Source: Azadirachta indica (lineage: Eukaryota; Streptophyta; Magnoliopsida; Sapindales; Meliaceae). Taken from it: a DNA stretch of 64,000 bases. Position numbers and translations under genes: made by a program. The stretch covers positions 20,275,475 through 20,339,474 of the forward strand of contig CM040441.1 in NCBI GenBank assembly GCA_022749755.1. The letters run 5' to 3'. The notes beneath the pieces are model-generated. The model was given only the letters and a program-made list of their open reading frames with translations, searched no databases and was not told the DNA's origin. This document shows, piece by piece, positions 34,560-47,512 of this stretch (positions are counted from its first letter, which is position 1; each line of letters starts with the position of its first letter).

Positions 34560-37500
34560 ATTAGATAAAAATGTATGCAAAATCACGCCATCAAACTCAT
34601 CATTACACCAAGTTTATGCACTCTTTCATCTATTGAACACACTATTTACTTACTATTATCTAGTTGGTCTTTGACATAAAAAACTTGTTTTGTATACAAT
34701 GCTAAAATAAAACAATTAGACTTATGACTAATTTGATTCAAGTTAACAACTATAAAACCTAAATCATCGACTTTAATATGCCTATTGTTAACCCAATCAC
34801 ACTTGAAAACAACTTTATTAAATAAAAGATAGTCTAATTATCATATCTTATCAATGACTCCATAAAATGCCATATCACTGAAGCATGAATTTTTATCTTT
34901 TGAACTTAAAACTTGCACAGCTTTTGCAACAGCCATAACTCCATTGTTTTGAATTACACGATTGTTGTCTCGCTCTCTCGTTATAAAAGTGAAGTCATTT
35001 ATGAAGTGGGATGCATATTTAATGATGCAATAACCTAATCAACCAACTATTTGTGCAACAGCACAACAAACTAATCCAAGCCTAAAATGATAGATGATAT
35101 CATTGCTTACATAATATATGTGTGATGTCATTGTTTGTGTAAGATATATGTTGATATTCATTGCTTATGTAAAATGTATGTTGATGTCATTGCTTATGTA
35201 ATATGTGCATGGATGTTATTGCTTATGTAATAGTGTGGTAGATGAGACTAAATTTAAGCCCTCTATTATATCAAGATGAGTTGTAATCCCAGTCATTCAT
35301 TAAGGAGTTTCCTTACCCTTTTACAAGTATAAATAGGGGAATGATATCTCATTTGTAGCATCGAATATCAATTCTTAAATAAAAGTTCTTAGTTTTCTCT
35401 CTATTTCCTCTTTGAGAATTCTATTATTTCTCTTCTGTTAGGAGGGTGCAACTTAGAGCGTAATCTGTCAATCCCGCTACATCATTTATTCATTAATGAT
35501 CGAGGTTTATTTATCAACCACCTTATCATTTCATCTACATGTATTCCATTTTCAACATCATGATTAACCTAAAATCCATATGTGAAAATAAAAATTAGCA
35601 TGTAACAACAAAAATCAAATATAAAAACATAAAACAATAGGTATATATTATTTTTTACATCAAGGAAGTTAACTTGTCTTCCTCTTTAGTCAATCACTAA
35701 GACTATGGTTATACTCATTTTGCAACTATATATGACTTCTTAATTCTTTTGGATATGTGACCTTCAAAAATTTATTGTTTGCCCTATATAAATGATCGTT
35801 TAGGCAATTACTTTATATGTACTTGCTGCTAGCACATTACAATAAATTGGAAAAAAGTATGGTTAAGTAAGAATTTACAATACACAAGGTTCAATTTCAG
35901 ATGTATTCTCCAAAATGCAAAGATATGTTTGTTCTACCATTTGAAAATTAACCATATTTACTTTCGCATCACTTAGGGGTTTTTCAGTTGTCAAAACAAA
36001 ATATGCAATTACATTATCACTTGAAAGGTATTGTGCATAAAAATCAAGTGATTCCTCAACAATATAACTCTTGGCAATATATCCCTCAAAACGATTGCAA
36101 TTATGAACATATCCTTTAAAAACCTTCATGCATCGTTCAAATAGACACATCTATTTAAGATATATTGACCTAAAAAATCTTATTTCTTTAACAAGATGGA
36201 TTGTCAAATGTACCATTATATCACAAAAGTTTGGAAGGAAAAATTATTTGAAAAAGCACAAGGTGATCTCGAGTTCCCTTTGTAATTTGTCTAAACTCTC
36301 AACATCTATCACTTTATTAAATAATGAATTAAAGAAGAAGCATAACCTGGTTATGGCAAATCTAACAAGTTTTGATAAGCAATTTCAAATTCCTAATGGT
36401 CATAATTATTGCATCAAAGTGTGACAACCACAAGACTTAAGGCCTTGAAGACAACAATCTTCAACTGATACAATACTTTTGAAGTTAGAACAATAACCAT
36501 CAAGAACTTTAGTATCTAACAAGGTTTGACAAAATATTTTCTTTTTAGTTTTGCTCAATATGTAAGAGGCTGTTGGTGGGTAATTTTTTTACTTCTCATT
36601 GGATACTAATTTTGCCCTAATTTCAATTTCTTCAAAGTCTTTTCTGACATTAATACCATCCTTTGTTTTATTCGGTTGATAGAGGATTGTGTCGTAAATG
36701 CTATCACACACATTCTTTTTTATATACATAACATTTAATTAGTGATACACTAGTAAATGTTGCTAATACTCTAAGTCAAAGAAAATTTATTTTTTCTTAG
36801 ATAACTTTTCCATCTCCCCGTCAAAACATTTTCTTTTTTTGTCCTTTTTTTCAAAGTTACTAGGAGGTTTTTCCTATTCTAAAAAGGTGACCCAAAAAAT
36901 AGTTTTTAACTTTCTAAAAGAGTGACCAAAAATGCATTTTTCCTACCATATTTAAGCCAATATGAACTAGTGCCTTCTCCACATTTAGGACAAGCAAAAT
37001 ACCCTTTAACAATAATCCAAACAGGTTACTACATGCTACAAAGTCACTAATTATCTATAACAAATAGCTTGTAAACTAAAAGTTTCTTTTTTCTATACAT
37101 CATAGACTTCTACACCAAGATGCCATAAATTTTGAAAGTCCTCAATTAAGGGTGTTAGGTATCATCTAAATCATACCATGTTGTTTAGGTCCAGAAATTA
37201 ATGGTGATAGCATCATGAATTTTCTTTTCATGCACAATCATGCAGAAACATTATATGTCACTATTGTCACTAGCCAACAACTATATGTAGTGCTAAGGGT
37301 GCTATATGGATTTACCCCATCAGTTGAGAGAACAAGTCTAAGATCCTTATTTTCTTGTGTAAATTTAGGTCATTTGTTATCAACTAACTGTCATGCTGAA
37401 GAATCTGTCATATGGCAAAGTTTTCCATCTTCTATTCTCTTATATGAATGCCAAATCATTTGTTCAGCTATTTGGGGTGATTGAAACATGCGTTTGAACC

Positions 37501-38230
37501 TAAGAATAGGAGGAAAGTACCATAAAACCTTGGCTGAAACCCCCTTTAAAATTTTTTTGGATTTATTATTTCTTTTCTTCCCCCTAACAGTTAGGGTATT
37601 CAATCAAATTTGCATACTCTTTTCTATAAAGAATGCAATTATTTGGACATACATATATCTTTTCTACTCTAAGTCTAACACTTTCATTGTTTTCTTGGCC
37701 TTATAAATTGATTTAGGCATAGTATTATTTTGTGGCAAAATATCTACAAAGGCTTCCAACAAAGCCGAAAATCCTACATCCGACCACTCAAAGTTCCTCT
37801 TCACATTAAAAATTTTCATTAAACTAGATAACTTAGAATGCTTAAAACCCGAAATAATGGTTTTTCAGCATCTTCAAGAATTACTTAGGATTTTTATAAC
37901 ATTACTCATAAGCATCTTGAACCATGTCCATAACATTACTATAATCATTGGATCTAGAGTGATGACTACTAGAATAGTCTTAGGAGTTTGTAATATCTAA
38001 CATAGGTTAACCTCTCTATGTCTAGTCCAAACAATGTATGTTGATATAAACCTTTTTCAAACAAATGTATCCTAACAAGTTCAGATGAATGAAGTTCTAT
38101 ATTGCAACAACTATTGCATGGGCATGTAATTAACCTACAATTTTTTGAACTAAGCATTGCAAAATTTAGGAACTCATTAACACCATTTACGTACTCTTCT
38201 AATCTATCATTGAATATCTAGTTTTTTTTC
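34560..38230 (-). pseudogene. TNP2-type CACTA transposase, decayed
   Basis: Domains in order on the minus strand. (1) Transposase-associated zinc-binding domain at 38230-37970: CRLITCPCNSCCN, then VRIHLFEKGLYQHTLF. (2) TNP2 core at 37603-36700: AKVLWYFPPILRFKRMF, WHSYKRIEDGKLCHMTDSSA, then LVLSTDGVNPYSTLSTTYSC. (3) DUF4218 at about 36420-35875: KVIDVESLDKLQREL, FCDIMVHLTIHLVKEI and CLFERCMKVFKGYVHNCNRF. (4) DUF4216 at about 35015-34570: FKCDWVNNRHIKVDDLGFIV, FILALYTKQVFYVKD. Domain order fits full-length CACTA transposases, which cut at the CACTA ends. A solo LTR interrupts between (3) and (4). Not functional. Confidence 0.9.
35104..35481 (+). repeat. solo LTR inside the CACTA transposase gene
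   Basis: About 378 bp between two transposase domains. It begins TGCTTACATAATATATG and ends ATCCCGCTACA. TCAT or ATCAT flanks both sides (35099-35103 and 35481-35485), so boundaries are good to a few bases. The orientation is given by the promoter-like TATAAATAGGGG near 35330 and AATAAAAG near 35379. Its 5' part has about five tandem units of about 29 bp (TGATGTCATTGCTTATGTAA type). No coding sequence, so most likely the product of LTR-LTR recombination. Confidence 0.7.
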
Positions 38231-39711
38231 CATGTGTGGTACTTACTGTTACATTATATTGTGTCAGTGAATCTCAATTTGTCCTAATTTTATTTATTAA
38301 TTTTTTTTAAGTTTAAAGGGAAAATTATAAATAAATCACATCAAAACCAATAAGAAGTAAACAATACTTCAATATATGTCCAATCACAACCACTTCATAT
38401 CACACATTTAGTGTGTTCCTTAATCACAACCAAACACAACTACAACAAGAATATCCAATGCAAAGTAATATTTAACACGTACAAAGTGAATGTGAATAAG
38501 CAAAAGAATATACCTGACAACAACAACAAAAGCAATTTGTTGCTCCTAAATCAATAAGTAAATAACTAAAAAAATAAAAAAAAATTTATTAACAAAAGTC
38601 TAAATCAGGTCCCAAATAAGTATATACACTCCAATAATAAAAATCACAACACAAGAAATAAAAAAATTATTACATGCACTCCAACATTGGCAAATCACAA
38701 CACAAAGAATAAAGAAATTAGTAGGGCATTCAACAATAAAAAATCGTAACATAAAGAACAAAGAAACCAACACATGCACTAAAATAATAAAGATCTCAAC
38801 AAAAGAAATAAAAAATCAACAAATGGACTCCAATAACTCACCGATTTCATGCATATCTACAAATTATCTTTTAGATCAGCACATCTGACCTACCAATTTC
38901 ATACAGATTTACTTGTAAAATAACATGCATCTTGACAATTAGGTCCAAAATTTGTCTTAAGAATTAAAATATACCAGAGATTGAAAATAAAGTGAAGCAA
39001 ACTACGAAAACAAAATTAATATCACAAAACCCAAACCCTAGAAATTGAAAAACAAAATAAAACTATTAAAATCAATGTACACATAATAGAAACTCATAAA
39101 TAAGAAACATAATTTGAGTATTTCAATATTTGATGACTAATCTAGCAGATGTTTTTATTTTAGAAGCTGGTGTTCAGATTTGAAGTTGGATCTGTTCTTT
39201 GAAGATAATACAAGTAGAATTTTACTTGATACTAAGTGTAAATGAGCTTGATTTGAGGTGAGAATGGGTTGATTTGAGACAAGTTTAGATTATTCGAAGA
39301 ACAAGCACAAGGTTATTTTGGTTGATTTGATGATAAGTGTGGAGAGAGTTCGGGAAAATACTTTTGGAGATAAGTGGGAAAACCAAATTGAAGGGGGAAA
39401 AATGGGTTTTGGGTTTTCTTTTTGGAGAGGAAAGGAATACAATGACATCATTTTCTATTTATTTAATTAAAAATACTTAATTTATGTAAAAACGATATTA
39501 TTTGGCTATTAAAATTGTGCCCAAAACGACGTTGGTTTAGTTGGTGATACTATAGTCTCATAAAACCCTAATACTTGTTGTTCAGTGTCAATGATTTCTG
39601 TTATAGTTTTATCATTTACAAAAGAAAACCACTTCTATCTATTAAACTTGATACTTTCTCAAAAGTATTGGGAGTATGGTATCAGTAATGCCCATTTTTC
39701 TAATAGTGAAC

Positions 39712-41100
39712 ATATGCTATACTTACTAAAATTTAGATAACATTATGCAGCAAGCTAGTATACATACAAAATTAGAAACCAACAACATGCAGTCTTCAAA
39801 ACAAAGCTAGTCCGATGTTATTTCCTTTAATCAATGTTCTTAATTCCTTCGATTATTGTTGGACCTTATGGAATTTTTCAAGCATTACTTGCATGCTTGG
39901 TTCTTCAAACCACATGTCGCCAATAAAGTCATTATCTAAAGGACACTAGAACATGAAAAATATGCATTCCTCATTCCTACAATAATAATACAACTTATTA
40001 GTATTATATGTTGATTCTAAAATTCTAACGACAACTTTTTATTTTTTTTGCACATGCAAATTTTATTTCGAAATTTAACCAATCTTCCATTAAGTTCCCT
40101 TCTCCATTGCCTTGATCTTTAACTGCTTGAGGGTCTCTTTGCTCTTGAATTGATAGATGTTGTTTGGAAGGTTAATGTAGCTAAAATAACAAGGGTAGGT
40201 CAAACAGATGTGATTGTATGTGTTATATTAGAAAAATAACAATTGCCCCCTGATTATTACACTTTTATCACTTACCTCTCTTATATTTCAAAAGTAAATT
40301 TTACTCTTCTATTTTATAACTCTAGCATTAACAGTCTACTTTTGGAAGACAAATTGCTTTATTGCCTTAGAAACATAAATAGGCTTAAACAATAACTTGG
40401 CCCAACTAAACTTTTTTAAAGGGAAAAAAACAAATTATTTGTGGTGACGGAGGTATGAAGATTGGATCTTAATATTTAAAATTCAAATTTTAACCATTAA
40501 ACTATATTGATAATAACTATTAATTATGTACATTTTATTATTTATTCTAAGCATATATTGGATACATAATTAAATAAATATCAATTGCAAAACCCTCAAA
40601 CAAATAACTAGAATAAAATTTTTTAGTGAAAAGTAATTTCAACTTTAAAAATTGTTAACACTAAAAAATTAAAGTCATAATGTAATAAATTTATTTCTTT
40701 TCATTTGACTTAATTTTTACAATAAAATTAAATAAAAAAAATAATAAAATCTAAATTTCTTATAAAAATAATTTATGAACACAATTTTTTGTAAAAACTG
40801 ATAGCGAATAAGATTTTTTGTAAATTGTTATAATCTAAAAACCATATTAATTCAATATTTATTGTAAATTTAAAAAAATAAGAATTAAAATTAAGAATAA
40901 TTATAGTCTTATCAAAAAATTCTTTATTTTTTATAATTTTGAATTAGTTTTTAAAAAAATTTAAATAAATTTTTATTTAAATTTTTTATTAGATAATTTA
41001 TTTTCATTACTGTTTATAACTTTTTGGAATCATTATTTATTTAATCATCAATTTAATGTATATAACATGTAACATGAGGCATATATATTTAATTAATAAG
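39712..41100. repeat. segmental repeat, copy 2
   Basis: 39712-40200 matches 28628-29100. 40200-41095 matches 43455-43900 and 52700-53625 (AATAACAATTGCCCCCTGAT, TTTTACCACTTATCTCCC-like, TTTGCGGT, CATTTAATTAAT). Noncoding. Confidence 0.7.
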
Positions 41101-41487
41101 TTAATGTAATGCTAAAAAAAAAAATAAAATAAAATTTTTAAGTCTAAGGTCCAGGGCTCAAACTCCCATACTTATAAATATCATCTGTTTTTTGAAGAAT
41201 CAAGTTGGAGATGTTTTGATTCCCGAGTTGCTGATTTTGGAATGAGAATGAGAGAAGATGTAACCACATTGAGACTAGTATATCACTTGATACAATAGCT
41301 AGCTTCGATTGGACATTATTTCCAGTCTGTCTGAGGTCTTACCGAATGCTTAGGAGTGGTTACATGAAGAACCTAAAGGGGTTCTGCCAAACGAAAAACA
41401 CTCTTTGAGACTCTACGGTTTTGGGAACTTCAGTAATTCAATTTCAATCTGCTGGTTATAGGCAGACAGCCAAATAAAGAATTCATT

Positions 41488-41524
<37 letters not shown>

Positions 41525-41936
41525 GGGGACAAAAAGAATTCATGAGATTCTGATCAATCTCTTGTAGGGTGAATGGTCACTTTGTAATTTTACTCACGGT
41601 TATATGCCATGGGATCCTCGTTGTTTATCTTATCCAAAAATTTCGAATAGAGTCTTAATACTGCTTCTGATCTATTTTTGGTATTTGTTGAGTTTCAGTC
41701 GTACCCAAAATCTACAACAGCCAGTAAAAATAAAATAAATAAAGGGCAAATTTTAATAATTTCTTTCTTCAGTTTGCATAAATGTTAAAATAATTGAATT
41801 AGATAATGAATGTCCTAAGCTAGGACCAACCTTATCCGGTCATATTTCCGTGGGCCAGACCAACCTCTCACTCACTCTCTCTCTTCCCTGTCTAAATTAA
41901 TTGATTTGATTATTAATTAAAATTACTCAGTTTAAA
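41101..41936. other. spacer with a non-repetitive segment and a T-run
   Basis: 41195-41480 has more balanced base composition than its surroundings (GTTGGAGATGTTTTGATTCC onward) but no frame I can assign. 41490-41523 is an uninterrupted run of about 34 T followed by GGGGG, like a reverse-transcribed poly(A) tail read on the other strand. 41815-41885 ends in a CTCTCTCTC run. Confidence 0.4.
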
Positions 41937-42056
41937 GCCCAGCATACGAAAAGGATAGAAGAAACCTATTTTATCTTATGTTTGGTAACAAAAAGTAGGG
42001 TGGGGGTTCAATTTTACCCATCTAAGGCCCAGCATGTAGTATGTATGCATTTAGAG

Positions 42057-42556
42057 GGCATTTGACAGGCGGGTATGGCATGGACTAGTCCATTATTCAA
42101 AATTTAATATAATATTTGATGCCAAAAACTTAAAATTAAAATTAAAACAACCCAACAATTCAAAATTTGAACCGTGGGAGGGTGAGATTTTTGTTGGGTT
42201 ATATTAAAATTTAATACTCTTTCCTCTTTCCTCCCTCCCCTCTTCTCTCCTCAACTCTCTCTTCCATGTCTTCTACTCTCTAATGTTACTAATAAAAAAA
42301 CCTTAAACAAATATTACCATTTAACACATTACGTAATTTAAAATTTTTATTAATTAAATAATTAGGTATATAATAATTTGATAACAAATAAAATGTTATT
42401 ATTTAACAAAATCTAAATAAATATTATTTATATGCACCATTCATTTATTTATTTAAAAAATGTTAACGAATTTCAAAATATATATTTGCATATATGTAAA
42501 TATTTTTTAATTATATAATACAACTTAATAAAATTTATAAACAATATATATTTGCA
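42057..42556. mobile_element. hAT-like MITE, GGCATTTGACAGGCG family, 3' end degraded
   Basis: The left end GGCATTTGACAGGCGGGTAT follows ATTTAGAG. The body is homologous to 45265-46028 (GTGGGAGGGT, TTTTTGTTGGG, ATATTAAAATTTAATAC, and a CT-rich tract). A further partial copy starts near 63680. Confidence 0.55.
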
Positions 42557-43205
42557 CTCTTAGGGAAAATGTTATCCAATAAAAATCCGAGGATAGAATT
42601 ATCACAACAATTTTAAAATTATTTTTAATTTATTTTATTAAATATAGTAATATAATGATATATGAATAATAATTTAAAAATACACCATAGATCGTAAAAT
42701 GAATAGAAATAAAAATTTATTAAATAGTAGAATTACCTCACAAATTATGAAATTTTAAATTTATCATTAAATTACCCATAAATCATAAATTGTAAACTAA
42801 CATCATTACCAAAATATTTACAAATAATTTTAGTTTATATATATAATTAATAATATAAGATATCTTTATAATAAAAAGACATATTTTTCTTTTGAAATTC
42901 TACCATAAAAAATAAGAAATTGTATATTTAAACATTTACAATTCTAAATAAAATTTTTCACAGTCGCATAATTAGATTTGATTTACTATTCAAATATTTA
43001 ATTAGTTTTATTTGTGATAATTTAGATAATTAATGATTAAATAAATAATTATTTAAAAATCTAATAAGAAAATTATTTATATAATTGAATCTAATCTTAT
43101 CATCTACCATGCCAAACAAAAATAATATTCTGTCCAATCCAATCATATCTCAAGTGAATGGTAAATTTATGTGATAAACAATCTTAAAAATTGTGCATCA
43201 TTTGG

Positions 43206-43206
<1 letters not shown>

Positions 43207-43240
<34 letters not shown>

Positions 43241-43251
43241 AGAGAGAGAGA
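43207..43251. repeat. (AT)n(AG)n microsatellite
   Basis: Long ATATAT run followed by AGAGAG; the equivalent of 32037 and 52470. Confidence 0.95.
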
Positions 43252-44696
43252 GAATGGTTCAGCAACGTCCTTAACTATACACAATTTTTTGGTAAGCCCG
43301 ATAGATATGAATAAGTGTAACAGTTTAAATATAACACATTTAATTAATGTATAATTAATGTACCAATTAATGCACATACGAAATATAATCTTACTCTCAA
43401 TATTAGAAGTGTTCAAATCCAGATATATATAAATGATGTAAAAAATAGTTGGTTAAGGAGATGTGATTGTATGTTTTATTTTAGAAAAGTAACAACTACC
43501 CCTGATTGTTTACGTTTTTACCACTTATCTCCCTAACATTTGAAAACTACATCTTACTCCCCTATTTTATAACTCTAACACTGACATTCCACTTTTTGAA
43601 GAAAAATTACTTTATTGCCCTAGAAATAGAAATAGCCCATAACTCTGCCCAACTAAATTTATTTAAAAGAAAAAACAAATTATTTGCGGTTATAGAGTTT
43701 TATACCTTGCATCTCAATATTTAAAATTAAAATTTAAACTATTAAACTATATTGCTAATAACTATTAATTATGTACATTTCGTTATTTGTTTTGAGCATG
43801 TATTGGATATGTGATTAAACAAATATGAGTTACAAAATACTCAAACAAATAATTAGAATAAAATCATTTAATGAAAAATAATTTCAACTTAAAAAATTAT
43901 TAAGAATGCTTGCTCATAGATTGTTTATTTATTGGATGAATTTTGCATCACAACGAATTTTGGAAATGGAAATATAGGAGTTGGTTTCTAAAGACTGCAA
44001 GAATATGAATTGATTTGTTTGTACGACTATCGTGGATAGTAAAGTAAAACTTGTACTTGTCAAAAGATGGATTTTGTTCATTGCAAAAAGTAAACATGGA
44101 CCCCCCATTAGAAACTTAAAAATCATGAATAAGTTATAGTTTTTTAATTTGAAACCATTGTCTTTATAACGAGAATGGAACACGGGGGTATTTTGGTCAT
44201 TTCATAAGAATTAGATAAACAACTAACTATCCAAGAAAGATACGTGCATATTTCTCCAAATCTTCTATCTAATCTACGTGTAACTTAAAAAGTTTCAAAA
44301 ACTTGAAAAAAGAGGTACGTGTTAATTTCCTTATTTTGTTATTTTTATTTTTATATTACCGATTACTACGTCCGTTTTAATACTAACCATAAGAAAATAA
44401 TATAAAAGATGCATTTGGCAATTAATTTCAACTCAAGCATTAGTTGCACTAGAAAAAACATTGAAAAGAGAAGAAAATTATATTTGTAGTTGACTTTTAC
44501 CCCAAATAGTAAATGCGTGTGAAGTACTAATTTTAGTAAGAGAAGTTATATTTAGGCCCTGTTTGACATCGGATATAAGAAAAGGATAGAAGAAATTTAT
44601 CTTATCTTATGTTTGGTAACAAAAAATAGGATGGGTATTAAATAGTGGGTCCTAGTGGTCCCATCTAAGGCCAGCCTTCTAAAATGCATTTAGAGT

Positions 44697-45256
44697 AGGG
44701 GTGGCAATTTAAATAAACGAATCAAATTTGGGCCGACATTAATACAATTCGTTTATTTTTCATATAAATACTTTTAAATTATAATAGGATCCACTTATTT
44801 AGATATGATTTGTTTAGACACTATTTTTCGTTTAAAATATAATTATTTGTTTAGACAGAATTCATTTAAAGTATGAATACGATTCATTTAACTTAATAAT
44901 TATCATTGAAGTCCTTAAGATATTAAAAGTAGCATATTTTGTCAAACGTAATATATATTTATTAATTAGATCCTTATATTAGGGGTTGTTTTAATAAATA
45001 AATTTATATTATATATTTTTTTAAAATTTATTAAAATATATATGATTATTTGTTTATTCATTTAAGATATGATTATTTATTTAATTAATCATATTTTAAA
45101 TGAATAATCGTGTCTTGCAAGTCAAACATGGGTACGACACAAATAATAATTATGTCAACACAAATATGATACAATTATTATTCGTATCAAGATTTTGAAA
45201 TTTGAATTCATTTAATGACACCGAATCTATGTGGAATAGTTGTATCTTGTCCCAAG
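44697..45256. mobile_element. hAT-like element, TAGGGGTGGCAA end
   Basis: About 560 bp, absent at the same place in copy 3 (ATTTAGAGGGCATTTGAC at 42049). The left end TAGGGGTGGCAA is typical of plant hAT elements; the right end is degraded. Flanks ATTTAGAG and TTGTAGAG match at 6 of 8. A truncated copy sits at 54420-54943. No transposase. Confidence 0.6.
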
Positions 45257-45264
45257 TTGTAGAG

Positions 45265-46028
45265 AAAGTTTGACAGGCGCGTATGACATAAAAACTAAGC
45301 CACTATTCAAGATAAAATATTTTTAATATAATATTTGGTGCAAAAAGCTTAAGAGACTGAATTGTATTAAAATTAAAATTAAAATTAATACAACCTAATC
45401 CTCCAAAAATTGAAATGTGGGAGGGTGGGATTTTTGTTGGGCTATATTAAAATTTAATACACTTTCCCCTTTCCCCTCTTCCCTTCTCAACTCCCTCTTT
45501 TATCTCTTCTACTCTCTCATATTATTAATAAAAAAAACCTTAAACAAATATTATTATTTAACAAATTCTATAATTTAAAAATTGTATTAATTAAATAATT
45601 AGATGTATAACAATTTGCTAACAAATAAAATATTATATTTAACAAATTCTAAATAAATGTTATGTATATGCACCATTAATTTATTTATTTAAAAAATGTT
45701 AATGAATTTCAAAAAATATATTTTGTATATACGCAAATTTTTTAATTATATAATACAACTTAATAAAATTTATAAACAATATATATTTGATTGTATGCTT
45801 TTTTTCTATTTTTGGTTAAATAATTATTAATTTAATCTTAAAAAATACAAATATTAATATCGTCTAATACGTTACTACACCAAATTTAGATTAATTGACA
45901 ACTAGTCCAGTATGGTGTTGTACCAAATATAACACAAGTTTCTATTTAATCCATTTTAATACAATGTATTCCAATACAATTCACTCCACATAAAATAATA
46001 TAGTCCAATACGTGCTACCAAATGCACC
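45265..46028. mobile_element. hAT-like MITE, same family as 42057
   Basis: Left end GTTTGACAGGCGCGTATGAC. The right end read in reverse is GGTGCATTTGGTAGCACG, an imperfect inverted repeat of the left. CTAGTCCA occurs near both ends. No reading frame. Confidence 0.6.
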
Positions 46029-46408
46029 TTTAAGGATAATGTTATCCAACGAAAATCTTGGGATAGAATTATCACAACAATTTTAAAATTACTTGTAATT
46101 TATTTTATTAAACGTAGTAATATAATAATATGTAAATAATTATTTAAAAATACACCATAGATCATAAATTAATAGAAGTAAAATTTTAGTAAATAGTAGA
46201 ATTACCCTCAAAAAATTATAAAATTTAAAATTTATCATAAAATTACCCATAAATCATAAATTATAAACTTACATCATTACCAAAAATTTATAAATAATTT
46301 TAGTTTTTTATATATAATTAATAATATAAGATATATTTTCTAATAAAAAGACATTTTTTCTTTTGAAATTCTAACATAAAAATAAGAAATTATATATTTA
46401 AACATCTA

Positions 46409-46525
46409 GGGAGAATGACATATGAACCCCGTTTTTAAAAATAAATATCAAATACACCCTTGAAGCCAAAATATTTGTCAATGACACCCCTTCTGTTATA
46501 GTTTTCCGTTCCCATTATAGACTTC
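46409..46525 (+). repeat. MULE left terminal inverted repeat
   Basis: Pairs with 52072-52188; about 80% identical by eye, with best match through CTTGAAGCCAAAATATTTG. Confidence 0.9.
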
Positions 46526-47512
46526 AAGGATAAAATGGTACTTTCAGACATGATTTGATACCAAAAAATAATGAAATGAAATAGCAAACGTGTGTCAGCA
46601 AACAAAAGTCATATCAATCTTTAGTTTGAATAAATAAGAACCGTCCAAGTGTATAAGTTAAATCTCAACCGTCCATCTTCTGAACCGTTTACCGAACGTA
46701 TCACCTCCCTCTCGCCAAAACCCATAAGCTCACGAACTAGGAACCTACGAAAACCAGATAGCCGTTTCAACCATGAATAGCTACGTATGTTCACAATCCA
46801 TCAACTAAATCAGTCGAATTGAGTGTAATCCGTAGAAAGAACTTTGTTGGGAGCAAAATCAAAGGCATGCACATGATTGTCTATTGATGACTCGGGAGGG
46901 GATGACGTATTTTGCTTAAATATGAACTTCAAGAAAATATGGTAGTTTTTAGGGTTTAAAATCATTTAAATTTCTATAGATGCATCTTTGTTTAGCAATC
47001 ATATTCTGAGACACTAATAACTCGTAGTGAATGCATAATGGGTTATTGCTTTGTTTTTTATGTTTACTTTGTCGATTGATTTGCCTAAACTATATTGTTG
47101 AAAATGCGTTGCAAATATGGTGTAAATATATGTTTTATGTATTTCAATGAATACTGTTGAATATAGGTTACAAATCTAAGGATTTGTACCACATGTTTGT
47201 ACAAATGCATAGGTTTGTAATCAGATACTCATAATCTCCTCTATTTTTGGTTTATGAAAAATATTTTGCAAATGTGTAAATACATGTTTGATTGCTTGGC
47301 TTGTGGTTCATAAAAAGTTTACTAGACATAGGAAATCTTGTTATGAGATGTTCAATTGATTTTAAATATATATACTGCGATGTGTTGGTTTGCAGTTGCT
47401 TATGTTTGTTAATGTTTATGTTGATGTAGTATATTATTGTGATGTGGTTTAGTGATGGTGTGGTGTTCAGAAGTTGGCTTGATTATGGTTGCCTAAGGAT
47501 TACGGTGAAGAG

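Larger units (their letters stand above)
33370..39708 (-). mobile_element. CACTA (En/Spm-type) DNA transposon
   Basis: It is 6339 bp. The left end is CACTACTAGAAAAATGGCTA; the right end read on the minus strand is CACTATTAGAAAAATGGGCA. The 3-bp target duplication AAC lies at 33367-33369 and 39709-39711. 28619-28640 in a sister repeat shows the site without the element (ACTACAAAC continuing into ATGTTATACTTATTTAAATT). The transposase gene lies on the minus strand (about 38230 to 34560) with many stops and frameshifts. 33540-34560 and 38230-39670 are AT-rich with no coding signal I can identify; a TNPA-like second product was not found. Confidence 0.95.
41937..44555. repeat. segmental repeat, copy 3
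   Basis: Compact copy without a large insertion. It keeps the MULE empty site AAACATTTA at 42930-42938. It contains a MITE at 42057-42556 and an (AT)n(AG)n run at 43207-43251. 43905-44555 is almost identical to 53630-54280, for example TTGTACGACTATCGTGGATA and ATGGACCCCCCAT. Confidence 0.8.
44556..46408. repeat. segmental repeat, copy 4, part left of the MULE
   Basis: It begins GGCCCTGTTTGACATCGG and matches copy 3 from 41937. It contains an hAT-like element and the GGCATTTGACAGG-type MITE and breaks at the MULE target duplication. The matching right part is 52189-54285. Confidence 0.8.

Noticed and set aside
35875..36424. Plus-strand open frame at 36128-36424
   Set aside because: Antisense of the conserved DUF4218 part of the CACTA transposase; no independent signal.
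41200..41300. A VADFGMRMREDVTT-like stretch recalling a protein kinase activation loop
   Set aside because: Only the DFG-like triplet fits; no kinase motifs occur before or after it in any frame.
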